A DNA stretch of 64,000 nucleotides from Nepenthes gracilis (GCA_033239525.1 BSYO01000002.1:12806626-12870625), one strand, 5' to 3'; shown: positions 1 through 11,851, counted from the first letter of the stretch. The notes: a model not told the origin generated them from the sequence alone. Translations and numbers: made by a program.

Positions 1-1309
1 TTTTTGTGCTGAAAATAAAACCGGCTCCTTTAACAAGAAAAGAGCTCCGGCCCTTCCTTGATAAAAATCTAAACCGGCCCCAAGTATATTTTATGCCATG
101 AAATCGAAACCGGCCTCAAGTGTATTTTGAAATCGGCTTTAAGTATATGATTTTCGAATTAAGTTCTATGATTTGAAATCGGTTTGAAGTATATGATTTT
201 TGAACCGGCCTTAATATATACCGTACACAATTTCTGAAGGGTAAATTGTGATGTTTCTGACTGAAAATGGCTTTCAGTAAGCAATAAGAATGAAGTATTT
301 CTGTTTCTGTTATTTTAGGACCCGGGACTGACTACAGTCCGGATAGGTTCTCCGACATGCGTTAGGACTTTTCGGTGGTAATCGAGGATAACTCTATCCA
401 TGGAGTTATTTGTGGTCCGCCCTGCCCTCGGGGCGTTACGAACAGGAGGAATTTCCGTTACCGGTTTACCTTCGGGTGGCATACCATACCGATCCCGTGA
501 GATGGGATACTCATATGACAGTTACCGGCCTTAGATTGTGTGGAGTGAATATAATCTATTCTCGATTATTCGCCCCCTCAGCTAGTAGGATATACTGGCA
601 GGGCCTGTACCGATATGATATGAAGTACCGTTTACTATTTTACTGATATATTATGTTACCGTACCGATTACCGAATATGAAGTACTAATTTTCGAATATG
701 AAGTACCGATTATCGAATATGAAATACTGTTTACCAATATGATATGTACTGTTCACTGTTTATCGTACCGATTACCTATGTTATGTTACTGTTTACCGTT
801 TTCTGAAGTATAGTACTGTTAAGGTATGCTTTCTCTATTTTCTTGACTGCATTCTTGATTAACCGTTTTGTTTATACATAGTTACATGACCGTTTTGCAT
901 CATTGTTTTACTACTCATGTGCATGTACCTTGTTGGGTCTCGGCTCACTGTTTAATATTTTTCTCCTTACAGGTGAAACTTTAGAACTTGTGCCGGACGA
1001 GTTGGAGTGATTAGAGTTTGTCTGAAGGATTATTAAAGACCTCGGAAGCTTATTTGGGAGAAATACTATTGTAATGACCTCGGAAACTTTTATAGTTAAA
1101 CATTTTTGGCTATGTACTCGGAAATGAATATTTTGAAATGAATATGAATGCTTCCGCAAGTGTTAGAATAACTTCTGCTATACTTATTATGGTTAAAAGT
1201 ATATGTATCCTAGATGGCATCTGTGATCCTGTGTTGCACCTAATTGGTTTAGTTTGGGTTTTCAATTGTGTTATGAATGACGGAATAAAAAAAAATCCGT
1301 TCCGTCATA
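1..1309 (+). mobile_element. Distal (3-prime) part of a long gypsy-type LTR, cut by the window edge
   Basis: Read on the minus strand, this stretch follows the same order of short motifs as the solo LTR at 9020-11851. Near 1301 there is a terminal ATGACGG-like start, then an 'aaacccaaac...aattaggtg' block. Further in are a 'cactccaac...acctgtaag...gtgagcc...' block near 970-1010 and, at 1-230, repeated CCGG motifs spaced by AT-rich spacers. Identity is moderate, so it is a diverged relative, not the same copy. If the solo LTR is read on the minus strand, as its TATA box suggests, this copy lies on the plus strand and ends at about 1309. No protein-coding content is visible; short ORFs here are chance. 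Confidence 0.55.
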
Positions 1310-1310
1310 T

Positions 1311-1408
1311 GTTTCATTTCCCAAGTCGGCAAAACACTTGGTAAAGGACATAGCTAATTTGTACATATTTTTTAAAATTTTAATGCAATTAATTACTTAA
1401 CAAAAAAA
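1311..1408 (+). repeat. 3-prime tail fragment of the LINE-tail family
   Basis: It contains the tail motif AAGTCGGCAAAACACTTGG, an AT-rich stretch and ATTACTTAAC followed by nine A. The conserved GCTCGGGG core is missing, so only the last ~100 bp are present. It abuts the LTR end at 1309. I could not find a target-site duplication. Confidence 0.6.
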
Positions 1409-1480
1409 AAGAGGATGAAGATTTCATTGTTTAAATTATAATTATTTATTTAAAAATAATATTTTTAATATTTATAATGT

Positions 1481-1488
1481 TATATAAA
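1481..1488 (+). promoter_or_regulatory. Possible TATA box for the TED7-like gene
   Basis: TATATAAA lies about 300 bp upstream of the ATG at 1791. A 5-prime leader of roughly 270 nt would follow. The surrounding DNA is very AT-rich, so a chance match is quite possible. Confidence 0.22.
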
Positions 1489-1790
1489 ATAAATTAAGAG
1501 AACAAAAATCATTCAAATAAAACTAAGTAATTATCTTTAAAAAAAAAATAGACCGTTAATCTAACGAGCAGAGAAGAGCCCCAAAATCTATTACAAGCAG
1601 TGGTTTCAAATGCAATCAACCACTCACAGATGGCAAATCTTAGCAGTTGGGTGAAGTAAGCAACTAACAGTAACTTGAAAGCATTCTTATGCCACAGTGT
1701 ACGGCAGCACTCCAAGCACTAATATTAACTCGCCTGCAACAATTCAATTGAAGCCGTCGACCGCATCTGCAGCGTTTCAACGATATCGGC

Positions 1791-2285
1791 ATGGCCGCCT
1801 CTCCACGGAACGACGCCCATGACTTTCCGCAGTTTCCCATTGCCCCCCCACCTCCTACACAACCTCGGGTCCTTCCTCCGCCGCCACAGCAACCGCACCC
1901 CATTGCTCCACCACCACCACACGTCATGCCACCGCCGCCCTCACCTTCGAACGCGACAATTGTAGTAATTGTTGTGTTCTCATTTGGCGGTCTATTCTTA
2001 CTCGGAGCGTTCCTGTTGGCTCTCTATTGCCTCGTGAACGAGAAAAGGAAGAAGAAGAAGGAGGTTGAAGAAACTGAGGATATAGACGTCGACGAGCATA
2101 TGAAAGTGAGGGGGCTTATAATGCCGGGCCCACATGGCCCTAGAACTGTGGTGCTGTCCGTGGAGGACGATGTGAATGTGCACGAGCGCTTTAGAAAGAA
2201 TGAAATTGAAGGTCTGCATGCTGTGTTACCGGAAGGGGGAGGAGGCGCTTCCGCTTCTGGTTCTGCTGTAGAAAGCCAGGTTTGA
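1791..2285 (+). CDS. TED7-like proline-rich single-pass membrane protein
   Basis: A single uninterrupted ORF of 164 codons that starts MAASPRNDAHDFPQF and ends with TGA. Residues ~15-53 are rich in poly-proline (PPPPP blocks with His and Gln). Residues ~55-82 form one hydrophobic helix (IVVIVVFSFGGLFLLGAFLL), followed by a basic stop-transfer KRKKKK cluster. The cytosolic part carries DVDEHMKVR, MPGPHGPRTVVLSVEDDV and a Gly/Ser tail. This order (Pro-rich outside, one helix, Lys cluster, VDEH and PGPHGP motifs) is what I know of plant TRACHEARY ELEMENT DIFFERENTIATION-RELATED 6/7 proteins, which act at the plasma membrane in secondary-wall deposition of xylem vessels and are reported to contact cellulose synthase. 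The start is the only ATG before the Pro-rich part. It is the only convincing host gene in the window and is flanked on both sides by retroelement debris. The family assignment rests on motif memory, not a search. Confidence 0.75.
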   Translation: MAASPRNDAHDFPQFPIAPPPPTQPRVLPPPPQQPHPIAPPPPHVMPPPPSPSNATIVVIVVFSFGGLFLLGAFLLALYCLVNEKRKKKKEVEETEDIDVDEHMKVRGLIMPGPHGPRTVVLSVEDDVNVHERFRKNEIEGLHAVLPEGGGGASASGSAVESQV

Positions 2286-2416
2286 TTGACAAGGAACATG
2301 TTATATGAGGAACCAAGGGTTTATCTAAATGGCCAGAAGAAAAGGCATTGTATCTTAATCTTGATAATACAAATATTTTATACGTTGTAACGTCAAATTT
2401 CAAAATATCAATATGC

Positions 2417-2422
2417 AATAAA
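2417..2422 (+). other. Possible polyadenylation signal of the TED7-like gene
   Basis: AATAAA lies about 130 nt after the TGA stop, in a T/A-rich 3-prime region. Distance and context suit a plant near-upstream element. It is a short motif in AT-rich DNA, so the support is modest. Confidence 0.4.
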
Positions 2423-2429
2423 GAGAATG

Positions 2430-3364
2430 TTCGGATATATATTCTAAAGGGATTAAAAGAAACTGTAATTGCTCATCCCTTTGCAGTTCTAAATTTGTTC
2501 AATTTGTCCAAGGAGAGGGTCATGGGCAGTGCACGATGCATGATTTCTCTGGGAATGTGGAATTCGGAATCAGCTTTTGAATGCCTAAGATCTTGAGACT
2601 CACAATCACCACAGACAAATGGTGATTGGACATTATTATCCCCAACAAGTCAATCCAATGTTGACAAAATATGCATAAAACGTATGTTATATTTGAGGTC
2701 TTGCTAATTAACAAAATTGATGGATACTCGAGATTTAAAGTATCGTCTAATTGCGTTAGATTGAACCCTTGAACCATCTAATTTGAATATTATACGCCAT
2801 AATAATTAATATAATATAATAGGATACAAGATTCGTTCGTCGATATATCCTCTGATATAGTCAAAGATCTTTCCACAAGAATAAATAATTTAGAAGGATT
2901 GGGGATGGTTTTTAGAAATAGAGGCTGGTTGAATTGGAAGAGTTGGCTCCGTGATATCAGATGGATAGACATAAGTGCATTGAAATAAGAGCTCTATAAA
3001 TGCTTTTTTGCTTAATCAAGTCCGTTTGTCAAAATTTAATATCAATTTTAATTTTTCATTGGATAATTAATTGTCTCGGTTTTCAACATTTTTAGCCATT
3101 CGGCCATTTAGTTAGTTGGCAAATCTTGTATTCAGATAGATTCTTAATTCCCTTTTGTTTTGGGCCAAACAATTCAGTTGTTCAATAATTCTTTACAAGC
3201 TTACAATTTATTAGTTACATATTTCATCGGATTAAATTGATCTCATTTTTAATCATACCTAACAAAAATATATTCGGATTAATTATATATAATCTTGTAT
3301 TTTTTAATCACATAATATATTATTTTACCATTTGGATTTATAATTACCCATATTATACGGTAAC
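2430..3364. other. AT-rich non-coding DNA
   Basis: No ORF with recognisable protein content, no RNA gene and no clear repeat structure. This is the only sizeable gap on the gene side that looks like plain intergenic DNA. Confidence 0.5.
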
Positions 3365-3377
3365 AATTTAGACTTTG

Positions 3378-4072
3378 TCTGATGTATTGCATCTTTTGTC
3401 GATGTTCTGTTCCGGCTCCATGTACTCGGCTGCTGTGATGCATGGCTTTGGTGGTGCTGGAATGAGGTGCTGAAGCTGGGATATTTAGCTGCAGTTGTGG
3501 AGTTGGGCTGTTAGCCGATAGTGAATGTTCCAGTTCAGAGCATCAGTATGTACATTTGCTATCTGCTGATAGTAAAGACTACTGGATAATAGAAGTTTGC
3601 TGGAAGCAGTTGCAGGATGGGATTCTGGCTACATCCTGCGGTATCTTTTAGATGCTACTGAACATGTATGCTTTTGCAAAACTGCCCTGGGCCGCAGGAT
3701 GAGCAGCGTGCGTATCACCAGCTCCTGGTCTATGCTGCTGGCATGTAGATCTTCTTCGGCTGTTTATGTTTCTGATTTTGGAACCGTAGAATTTTAGTTT
3801 GCTCTAGGTTTGTTTGCTATACAAATCTATTGTAGCTAATGTAGTAGCGAGTGTTTATAGGCCGGGCTGCAATACCTGATTTAGATGGCTTTCGTCTAGA
3901 CGAGGTCCAATCTGTTTCTTTCTCTTGGTTTCATGGTTCTTTTGTCCATGGTGGTGCTCGGGGGATGACCTATCTCGTTGTCCTACCTCTAAGTCGGCAA
4001 AACACTTGGAGGAAGAACATTATTTTATACTTTTATTTAAATTTAATTTTATTTACTTACAAAAAAATATAT
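3378..4072 (+). mobile_element. 5-prime-truncated LINE-tail element, 695 bp
   Basis: It is flanked by the identical 13-bp repeat AATTTAGACTTTG at 3365-3377 and 4073-4085. The body (3400-3900) is GCTG-rich and non-coding. The end has the family core (GCTCGGGGGATGACCTATC, near 3957), the stem-loop (CCTCTAAGT...ACTTGGAGG, near 3987-4011) and TTTACTTAC plus seven A. The exact duplication and the poly(A) end mark it as a target-primed insertion on the plus strand. Confidence 0.85.
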
Positions 4073-4360
4073 AATTTAGACTTTGAAGTGCAAGTCATCA
4101 AATATTTTATATATTTGGCAACATTAAACACAACGGAGCGGGCGTTTTGGAAGGAAGACTCCAGAAGCTTCAGAAGAAAGGTTTGTATGATTCTTGCTTC
4201 TGCTTCTTCTGAAAATTGTACGATCTTGTTGAGATTTTTTTTTTTCCTTCACTCTTCTTTCAATTTTGAAATTATTTTTTAAATTAAAAAAAAATCAAAT
4301 TATTGGTCTAACATTTCACTGATTTTAGTATATCCACTTGTGTTTAAACTATTGTCTCCC

Positions 4361-4376
4361 TTTTTTTTTTGGTAAG
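4361..4376 (-). mobile_element. Tail-only insertion of 16 bp
   Basis: T10 followed by GGTAAG sits between two perfect 17-bp copies of TTAAACTATTGTCTCCC (4344-4360 and 4377-4393). On the minus strand the insert reads CTTACC-A10, the terminal motif of the LINE-tail family. It is a complete insertion event that copied only about six template bases beyond the poly(A). Confidence 0.88.
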
Positions 4377-4393
4377 TTAAACTATTGTCTCCC

Positions 4394-4643
4394 ATCTTTT
4401 GTGGTAATCGCCTCTAGAATTTTTTGACCAAAAAAATACCTACAAATGAAAATTTAAATCTTTATCTTTAAGCTTAAGACTCTTATTAGTACACCATCAA
4501 AGAAGAGCCTTTTAAGGGTTTAGAAGAAGCAAAACGATGACAATTTATCAACAATTGTAGCAACTGATATTTACATTAATAGCAAAAGATTAGTATTTTT
4601 TATAATTACCAAAAAAAATGATTACTATTTTTATTATTAATTT
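4394..4643. other. AT-rich non-coding DNA
   Basis: Homopolymer-rich spacer between insertions. I see no gene or RNA signature in it. Confidence 0.5.
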
Positions 4644-4656
4644 ATTTTTATATTTG

Positions 4657-6835
4657 TTTTTTTTTTGTAAGCAAGTATTTTGGATTAATGGGAGAAAAAA
4701 ATTACAAAATCGATGTATTATCTCCAAGTATTTTTACTTGGGGATAAGACATAACCCGCTGGGGTATACCACGAGCAACTAGTACATCCGAAGATACATA
4801 ACAAACCTCTAGGAGGCCAATGTTCTACATAACCGATAGAAATTGAAAAATATTACAACACAACATAGAGGGAGAGCGCCGCCTTCCATCCCCCTGCAAC
4901 CTGAGACAACCGGCTGTTGTAATATACCAGCAGCAACAAAGAAAGGATCACCAATCCAGATACAAATCCACACAGCACTGGAAGCTACAATAACATTGGA
5001 CCAGCTGCCAGACCATCAGCTTCCATGCATCCAAATCACCACAATGGATCCAGGATTAATCCAACGCACACGAACGCTATGGCGTATACAACATGCACAG
5101 CCAAATTTAATCTGATCGGTGCCAACAGAGCATGCAATGGTGGGCATAAATCATAACAAATGGAGAGCATTGCTGCGCCAACAAACCCAGCATCCAGAGA
5201 ATATTACATTGTTGCAGAGTATACAAATTCGGTGCAAACTCAAAGCAGCCACATCATCATAGTTCCTAGGATCAGCAACATCAACTCGGCAAGATAATCA
5301 CAGACCATCAGAGAGATGCTACTCAATTCGAGGCAGCATATTCATTCAACAATAAACACAATCGAAGAAGGCCATTGGCCAAATTTCCAAAACGCCAACA
5401 AAGACCAAAGCGCAGCAAACAAACCAAAGATAGTGGTCAACAACAACGGGATTCTCGCATCACAATCATCTTGAGGAATTCATACCCAAAGAAAGGCATA
5501 AACATTATCCCGGATGAAACCCAAGGTAGTGACCAAATGGCGCTCAATGCATCGAGAATATCTTTAGCAAAAGATGGCCAAAGAAATAACCACACACCTG
5601 GCCAACTACACCAGGGACAAAATCCATCAGGAGCTGCTGATCTACAGCACCGGTGCAGCAAATTAGCATCAAACAAACCTCCAACAGTACAAGGAAAGTA
5701 ACATCATAGTGCCAAACCTCCCGGAGGAGCCAAGCCCACCTAGTAACAAGTGGAGGCAGCAAAGCCCAAAATCAGGGGTTAAAATTAGGAGAGAGATCAA
5801 GACCCCCAAGCATTCACGACAAAAAAACAGCTCAATAACCCCAGAATCAGATTAGAGGATCTGCACAACTGCACTACAAAAATACCAGAAACCAAGATAT
5901 TCAAGCTAACACAAAATAACCAGCCAAACAAATGCTGGATTTATTTGATCCATACAAAACCCGCAGATACCACCAGCACGACCCCTAAGATCTGGGTGAT
6001 GCCTTGGATTTTTTGGATTTGTTCTTTTTTCGAGATTGAGAAGGCTTCCAAGAATCACACTCCATAGCCAATGCCTCATCGACATTTAAAAATTTCTCTT
6101 TAGAATAGTCCACACCCGGCCGGACAGATTTCCCGCAGGCAAAAAGGCGGTTCCACCATTCTTAGAAGACACCAAACCATGCTTTTTTATAATACGAGAG
6201 ATTGAATTGGGAGTTGGATCACCGCCGAGCTTAATCAATAACCAAATCATTAATCAAGCACACCATGAAGGCCATCCAAGCAATCGGAATCATCCGAAGG
6301 CCGCAATTTTAGCTCAAGAGCAGAGGAATCCGGGAGACAGGGCCAAAACAGGTGCGGGCGAGGGGCTCAGAGGTGCCCGGGATACTGCACCAAGAGTAGG
6401 GCGAACTCGGTTTCGGGAAACCACAGACCAGAGAGGGTTTGAGAGTCCAACACCGCCACAATGGTGGGGCTACTCCCACAACACCACTAAGGCCCTCAAA
6501 GAACCTTCGGGGCAGCAAATGGATGTGGGGGAGAAACCGGCTGAATCAAGACTTCATGATCGACAGAAAGTGGAACACAATCATCAATCGCATTCCCAGG
6601 GCAAGGCGATGAGACCATTGGGACTTTTTCCACAGGAGCAGAAATGGGAGATTTGGAGCGAGAATTACCAGTTGGAGGTTTAGCTTCCTTGGGATGGCAT
6701 TGAGCTTCATCATGCCCCAACAGACGGCATCGACTACACCTGATAGGCCGCCAGCTATACTCCACATTTACCACAATGAAAGCCGAATCGTGGCAAGTTT
6801 TAATGGTGATGCTTTTGGGAAAGGGGCCATCAAAT
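4657..6835 (-). mobile_element. LINE-tail element with an ORF1 remnant, 2.2 kb
   Basis: It is bounded by the 13-bp duplication ATTTTTATATTTG at 4644-4656 and 6836-6848. On the minus strand it begins inside an ORF1 zinc-knuckle region (so it is 5-prime truncated), runs through a GC-richer body of CAGCA/GCTG type at 4850-5960, and ends in the family tail: core near 4768, stem-loop near 4723-4748, then CTTGCTTAC with the poly(A) read as T at 4657. There is no endonuclease or RT sequence. Its ORF1 ends at 5985 and is followed directly by the GCTG-rich region. Confidence 0.85.
5985..6835 (-). pseudogene. LINE ORF1 remnant, CCHC zinc knuckle and basic tail
   Basis: The longest open segment (6496-6835) encodes FIVVNVEYSWRPIRCSRC followed by RLLGHDEAQC, a CX2CX4HX4C zinc knuckle. 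After it the frame is lost. A second segment ending at the TAG at 5985-5987 encodes a Lys/Ser-rich terminus (SRKKNKSKKSKASPRS). The same architecture (DUF4283-type nucleic-acid-binding domain, VDYxW-type knuckle, basic KKSK end) is typical of ORF1 in plant L1-like LINEs. The DUF4283 domain is missing because the element is truncated at 6835. The apparent ATG at 6864 lies in flanking DNA and is not a real start. Confidence 0.75.
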
Positions 6836-9019
6836 ATTTTTATATTTGATCTATATAAGAGCATACGTTTTTTTTTTTGGTAAATAAGTAATTTGGATTA
6901 ATGGGAAAAAAATTTACATAATCAATACTTTATCTCCAAGTATTTTGACAGGGAGATAAAACATTAAATATTAGGGCATACCCCGAGCAGCTTGGTACAT
7001 CAGATGACACCAATAGATAACACAAAAAAGTTCCACCAAGGAATCAAATTCGACCAAACATAAGTTGTCCTATGCAGGAACAAGTCTTCACAACAGGAGG
7101 CAGATGTTCTCACATATCAGCAACCAGACGACACACTGCATTCAGGATGCGGTGCATAATTGGCTGGAAACAAAACTGGATCCTGGGACCATGTAGGCAG
7201 CAGCGCCATCAGTAGTACAGCCGACCCGTGCAAATATTACATCCCACTCCAGTTGGCCAGATCAGCAAACTATACTTCACTTCTTAGTAAAGGGAGCCTG
7301 CAATTAATCCATCAACTTCCCCTCAACCCATAACGATTCAAGGCAGCAGGGACAGTTAAACGGCCTGGAGCATTAGCTCCCTCAGGATCGCAAATCCATC
7401 AGCCATTATTCTCAAAATAATAGAATTGGACTGCATCCAATCCAGCATCTACTCAACAAACTGGATTGAATCAGCAAGCCCAAATAAGAGGGCTTCATCT
7501 CTTCCAGACAGCATCAGCCATCAGCATGGGCATGTCCACACAAATGCCATGACCCATTTGCAACCACAGAAAACGGCAGGATCAACAGACAGGCCAGCAT
7601 AAAGCCTACAACATTCCCAAATACCAGCCAAAATGGCATCAGGATATTCAGCATCAAATCCAGCTGATGAACCAGGCGCAAAACAGCAAGCAGCCAAGCT
7701 ACATAAGCAGCACTGCCACCACGATTCAGCAACATACCAGCAACATCAAGGTCCCAACTAACAACCCATCAGGCAGAAGCCTAGTAAAGAGAGGCCCCTG
7801 AATTAACCCCCCAGCCTCTACAATCAACCAGTCCTTGGCCAACCAACCTCAGGACGGGAATTACAGCAGTACCTAGAAGCAAAGCTCAGCAGCCATGGGC
7901 AAAAAAAGTACCAGGTGCTTGGACAACAGCCGGAGCATCCGGTCCAGCACCTCATACTACAGAAACAGCAGAGCCATCAGCTCCAAGAGCTGCGGCACAC
8001 CAGCTTCAGCAAGGACCAAATAGCTTATTTTGGCAATCCAGCTTCAGCATCCATTGGCAGTCAATTAGCCCAACATGCTGCAGCTAAGCTAAGAGAGCCT
8101 TTAAATAAACTCCCCAGCCATTGCAACAGCAGACATCTGGTCTCAGCAATAGAATCCATGACAACCCCTTCTCAAAGCAGCAACCCACAGTAGTTGCCAA
8201 CCAAACAATGCTCCACATATTGGCTACAAACAGCAGGATCTCCACCGCATCAGAGGGTCTCTTGCAACCAAACAAGTCCACGGTCAGCTCTTCAGACCAC
8301 AGCCAGAAAGTCCCAAGCTAGAACTGCACGGCCAACCCCCAACCCGTCCAACAGGAGGGAACACATTGGCTGAGGATCATCAAAGCCAGCAGCACAGGAC
8401 AGTTTACTGTGCCAGATCCATAGAATAGTGCAAGAGCTGCCAAAAGGCCAGAGGAGGCAACTTTAGAAATTTGCAGTGAACCACATTTTCAATGCAATCT
8501 GCCATATGAATGTAGCAGCTAATGTCCGCAACATGAGAGGCAAGAAATGGCACTACCAGCTGCCTTCAAACTGTAACCCAGTGGGAACCCTACAATCCAG
8601 AGCTCAAAACAGCAACCTACAGCAGTTGCAAACGAAACATTGCTCCACAAATTGGCAGCAAACAGAAGGATCTCCACCGCTTCAGAAGGATCTCTTTTAA
8701 CCAAACAGGTCCTCGGCCAACTCTTCAGTACCTCGGCCTAATAGTTTCAAGCCAGAGCTACACGGCATCCCCCAACCCGTCCAACAGGAGGAAACACACA
8801 GGCAGAGGATCATCGCCGTCAACAAAGACGGACATTCGATCAAGGCAGATCCATCGAGCAAAGACGAGAGCCGACTATTGCTTGCGGCAAGAGCCTTCTA
8901 AAACACCGCAGCCCAAATTCTCCCACCAAGAAAGCGGCACAACACCGGGAGGGCAAGACTGTCCAAACCCAGCCGGCAACCAAAGCCAAAGCTTTCACAA
9001 GGAACCCTGGGACAGGGAC

Positions 9020-11851
9020 TGTGACGACCCGACTTTTTACCACCCAAAAATCGTCGTTAAACATAACCCGAACCTTAACATTAATTAAATAGGTGGACAT
9101 AAATTTTTTTTTTTTTTAAAACAACACTGAGATGCATACTATAATAATTACCATTCATTACTTCCAAAAGTTTAACGGAAACATCTAATAATCAAAACAA
9201 ATGAAAATAAAATACAAAAGTCTCTCGAAATATTAGACAAACAAATCAAAACTCTTCACTCGACTCCAACTAACTTAACCGTAAAGCCCTACTCAGCTTC
9301 ATCATCCATGAGTTTATCGTCATCCAAAAGTAACAAGAGTGAGCTTACCAAGCCCAAACAGATACTCACATGCAGAAAACAACATTCATATAAGCAAAAA
9401 TATACATTCATAAGCATAGTATAATAACAATTGTCATATCATCTTTATTCAGTTCTTATTCTCTTTATCTTATCTTAGAAAATTCATCAAAATCGCTCGT
9501 AATTTATAACATCTTTAGGGACCGGATCGAGCGGACAACATCGAGGACGGGTTGTGTGTAACCCCACAACCTAAAGCCATATCCCCTCATTATACTCCCC
9601 ACGGGGAGGTCATGCCTTTAACCCGACATACGGGGCCAAGTCCTTGTGCCACCAAAAGGTTCCCTCCCGTGGCCCAGAGGCATCCTCGAGTGTCACTCCT
9701 ATATCCTTCATCCATTCTTTAACAAAGAAGCTTAAAGGAAACTCGGTTCTTGGTTCATGTTCTTATTGGCCATTCATCAAATATCAAAAGTCGAAAGAGT
9801 TCCACTTGCTGTCCATAATTCATGTATTTTCCTTATTCATATAATATTTGTTCTTTAACTTCATAATTGAAGTCCCTATCATAATATCAAAAGCCGGAGT
9901 TTGTTTCATACAAGCCGGAGATCATTTCATGCAGCAATCGGAGGTTATTTCATGCAGAAGTCGGAGATTCTTTCATGCATAATCCGAATTTATTTTATGC
10001 AAAAGTTGGATAAAAATACCGGAGTGCCCTTTTAAAATTCGGAGTTTCAATGCCGAAGGGCATTTCTGGAATTCCGGAACTCAATTGCCGGAGAGCAAAT
10101 TTCTGAATTTCTGGACTTAATTGCCGGAGAGCAATTACTGAAATTCGGGGCTCAAATACCGGAGAGCAAATTCTGAAATTCGGGACTCAATTGCCGGAGA
10201 GCAATTTCTGAAATTCGGGACTTAATTGCCGGAGAGCAATTTCTGAAATTCGGAACTTAATTTCCGGAGAGCAATTTCTGAATTTCGGGTGTCAATTGCC
10301 GGAGGCTTTCCGTACAAATTTGGTTTCAAAGGCCGGAGTACTCTTTTGAAATTCGGCCTCATTTCGAGCACAAAGAAATTGCCGAGGTCTTTTAATTCAA
10401 CGAAACCGTTGAAATTTGCCGGAGGTCTTTTCATATAATTCAGAGAAACAGTAAACATTTTTCGGAGGTCTTTTAGCGAACAGTAAGAAATTGCCGGAGG
10501 TGAAACTTTAAGAATTTGCCGGAGACCTTTTTACGTTAAAATCTCCGGAGACCTTTTTCCTTAAAAATTCCGGAGACCTTTTTCCATAGAAACTTCCGGA
10601 GACCATTTTTCCATAAAAACTTCCGGAGACCTTTTTACGTTAAATTTCCGGAGACCCTTTTTCGTCAAATTGCCGGAGACCTTTTTCCGTAAAAACTTCC
10701 GGAGACCTTTTTACGTTAAATTTCCGGAGACCGTTTTAAGAAAAGGCGGAGTGGACAGAGTACAAATGACGGAGGTCTTTTTATAACGCAAGGGCCGGAA
10801 TATTTTTTTTTTTTTTCACAATGGACGGAGCACTAAATTCATTAAGGGCCGGAGTGCATTTTCACAAAGGGACGGAATGCACAATTTATTAAAGCCGGAG
10901 TGCATCTTTACAAAGGGACGGAGTGCTTAGTTCATTAAAGGCCAGTGCATTTTCGTCAGAAGGACACCGTTCATTTATCTTACATTTCAAGATTGACTTT
11001 GCGAATATAGACAATATCTCAAAATCATGCATAATGCAATTTCATTTAAACATGCAATTTAGTGTGAGCAGTAAAGCATACAGAATTTCATACAATTTCA
11101 TAGCAACATAAATAAGACATGCATTTTTTTGAAATAGAGGTGAGTATCTTGCCTGAAGTTCTTCACTACTTCTCCTTAGAGTTTCAGCCTTCTATTTCCT
11201 GAGAGTTTTCTAGTGGTGCCTTATTCTTGACCCTAAGGCTCTTATTTATAGTCCTAGGTTTTGGAGGCCCTCATTTATCATCTTTCCCTACTTTCCATAC
11301 TTTATAAATAATTTTACCTTTCCCATCAGAATTTTATTTTCCAAAATGCATTGTGAACTGCAGTCATTAAAAGCCATGCCCATACATCTCGCCCTAACAA
11401 AGGCCAAAAGCTGATGCTCAATTTCGACGTCTAATTGCCGAAGGGCATTTCTGTAATTTGAGATTCATCAAATGCCGGAGTGCATTTTCGTAAATTCAGC
11501 GGAGTGTTAGGGCGCGTTTTGAATCCGGGCTGCTTTCACAATTCACTCCACTCGACATCCGAGCTCATTTACTAAGGCCCAATCCGCCCGCATTCCGTAT
11601 GACTTAAATTTCCGGCCAACATTGCGTTGACCGAATTGATGAAAGCAACATGTCCTGATAATCGGACTTCCAAGGAAGTCCGGATTTTTACCATTTCGGT
11701 CAACTTTTGCGTTGACCGGATTTGATGAAGGAAAACATTTTCCTTTGACATCCGATCTCCCTTTTAACAATTTTTTTCGGTCAACTGCGTTGACTGGACC
11801 CGAACCCGATTACTAACCCTTTTTAGATTTTACAAAATTTGGGTTGTTACA
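9020..11851 (-). mobile_element. Solo LTR, 2832 bp, with 5-bp target duplication
   Basis: It starts TGTGACGACCC, ends GGGTTGTTACA (TG...CA), and GGGAC is duplicated at 9015-9019 and 11852-11856. No second LTR or internal region is present, so it is the product of LTR-LTR recombination. The minus strand is the likelier sense: it begins TGTAACAACCC, has a TATAAATAAG box at 11241-11250 about 600 bp in, and then a long R-U5. Paired GGTCAAC/GTTGACC motifs at 11620-11800 would then be upstream of the promoter. The long CCGGAG array (9895-10945) lies in the transcribed part. The strand call is an inference. Confidence 0.85.
9895..10945 (-). repeat. Degenerate CCGGAG tandem array inside the solo LTR
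   Basis: Roughly forty copies of a (G)CCGGAG core recur at irregular 25-45 bp spacing. Sub-arrays include 'gccggagagcaatttctgaaattcgg' type units at 10080-10300 and 'ccggagacctttttacgt' type units at 10500-10740. It is not a CRISPR array: spacers are themselves similar and spacing is irregular. Confidence 0.8.

Noticed and set aside
6207..6683. 158-codon plus-strand ORF
   Set aside because: Opposite strand of the ORF1 remnant, which has the zinc knuckle and is the true coding sense.
9895..10945. Regular short repeats with spacers, like a CRISPR array
   Set aside because: Spacers are similar to each other, spacing is irregular, the sequence is inside a plant LTR and no cas-like gene exists.
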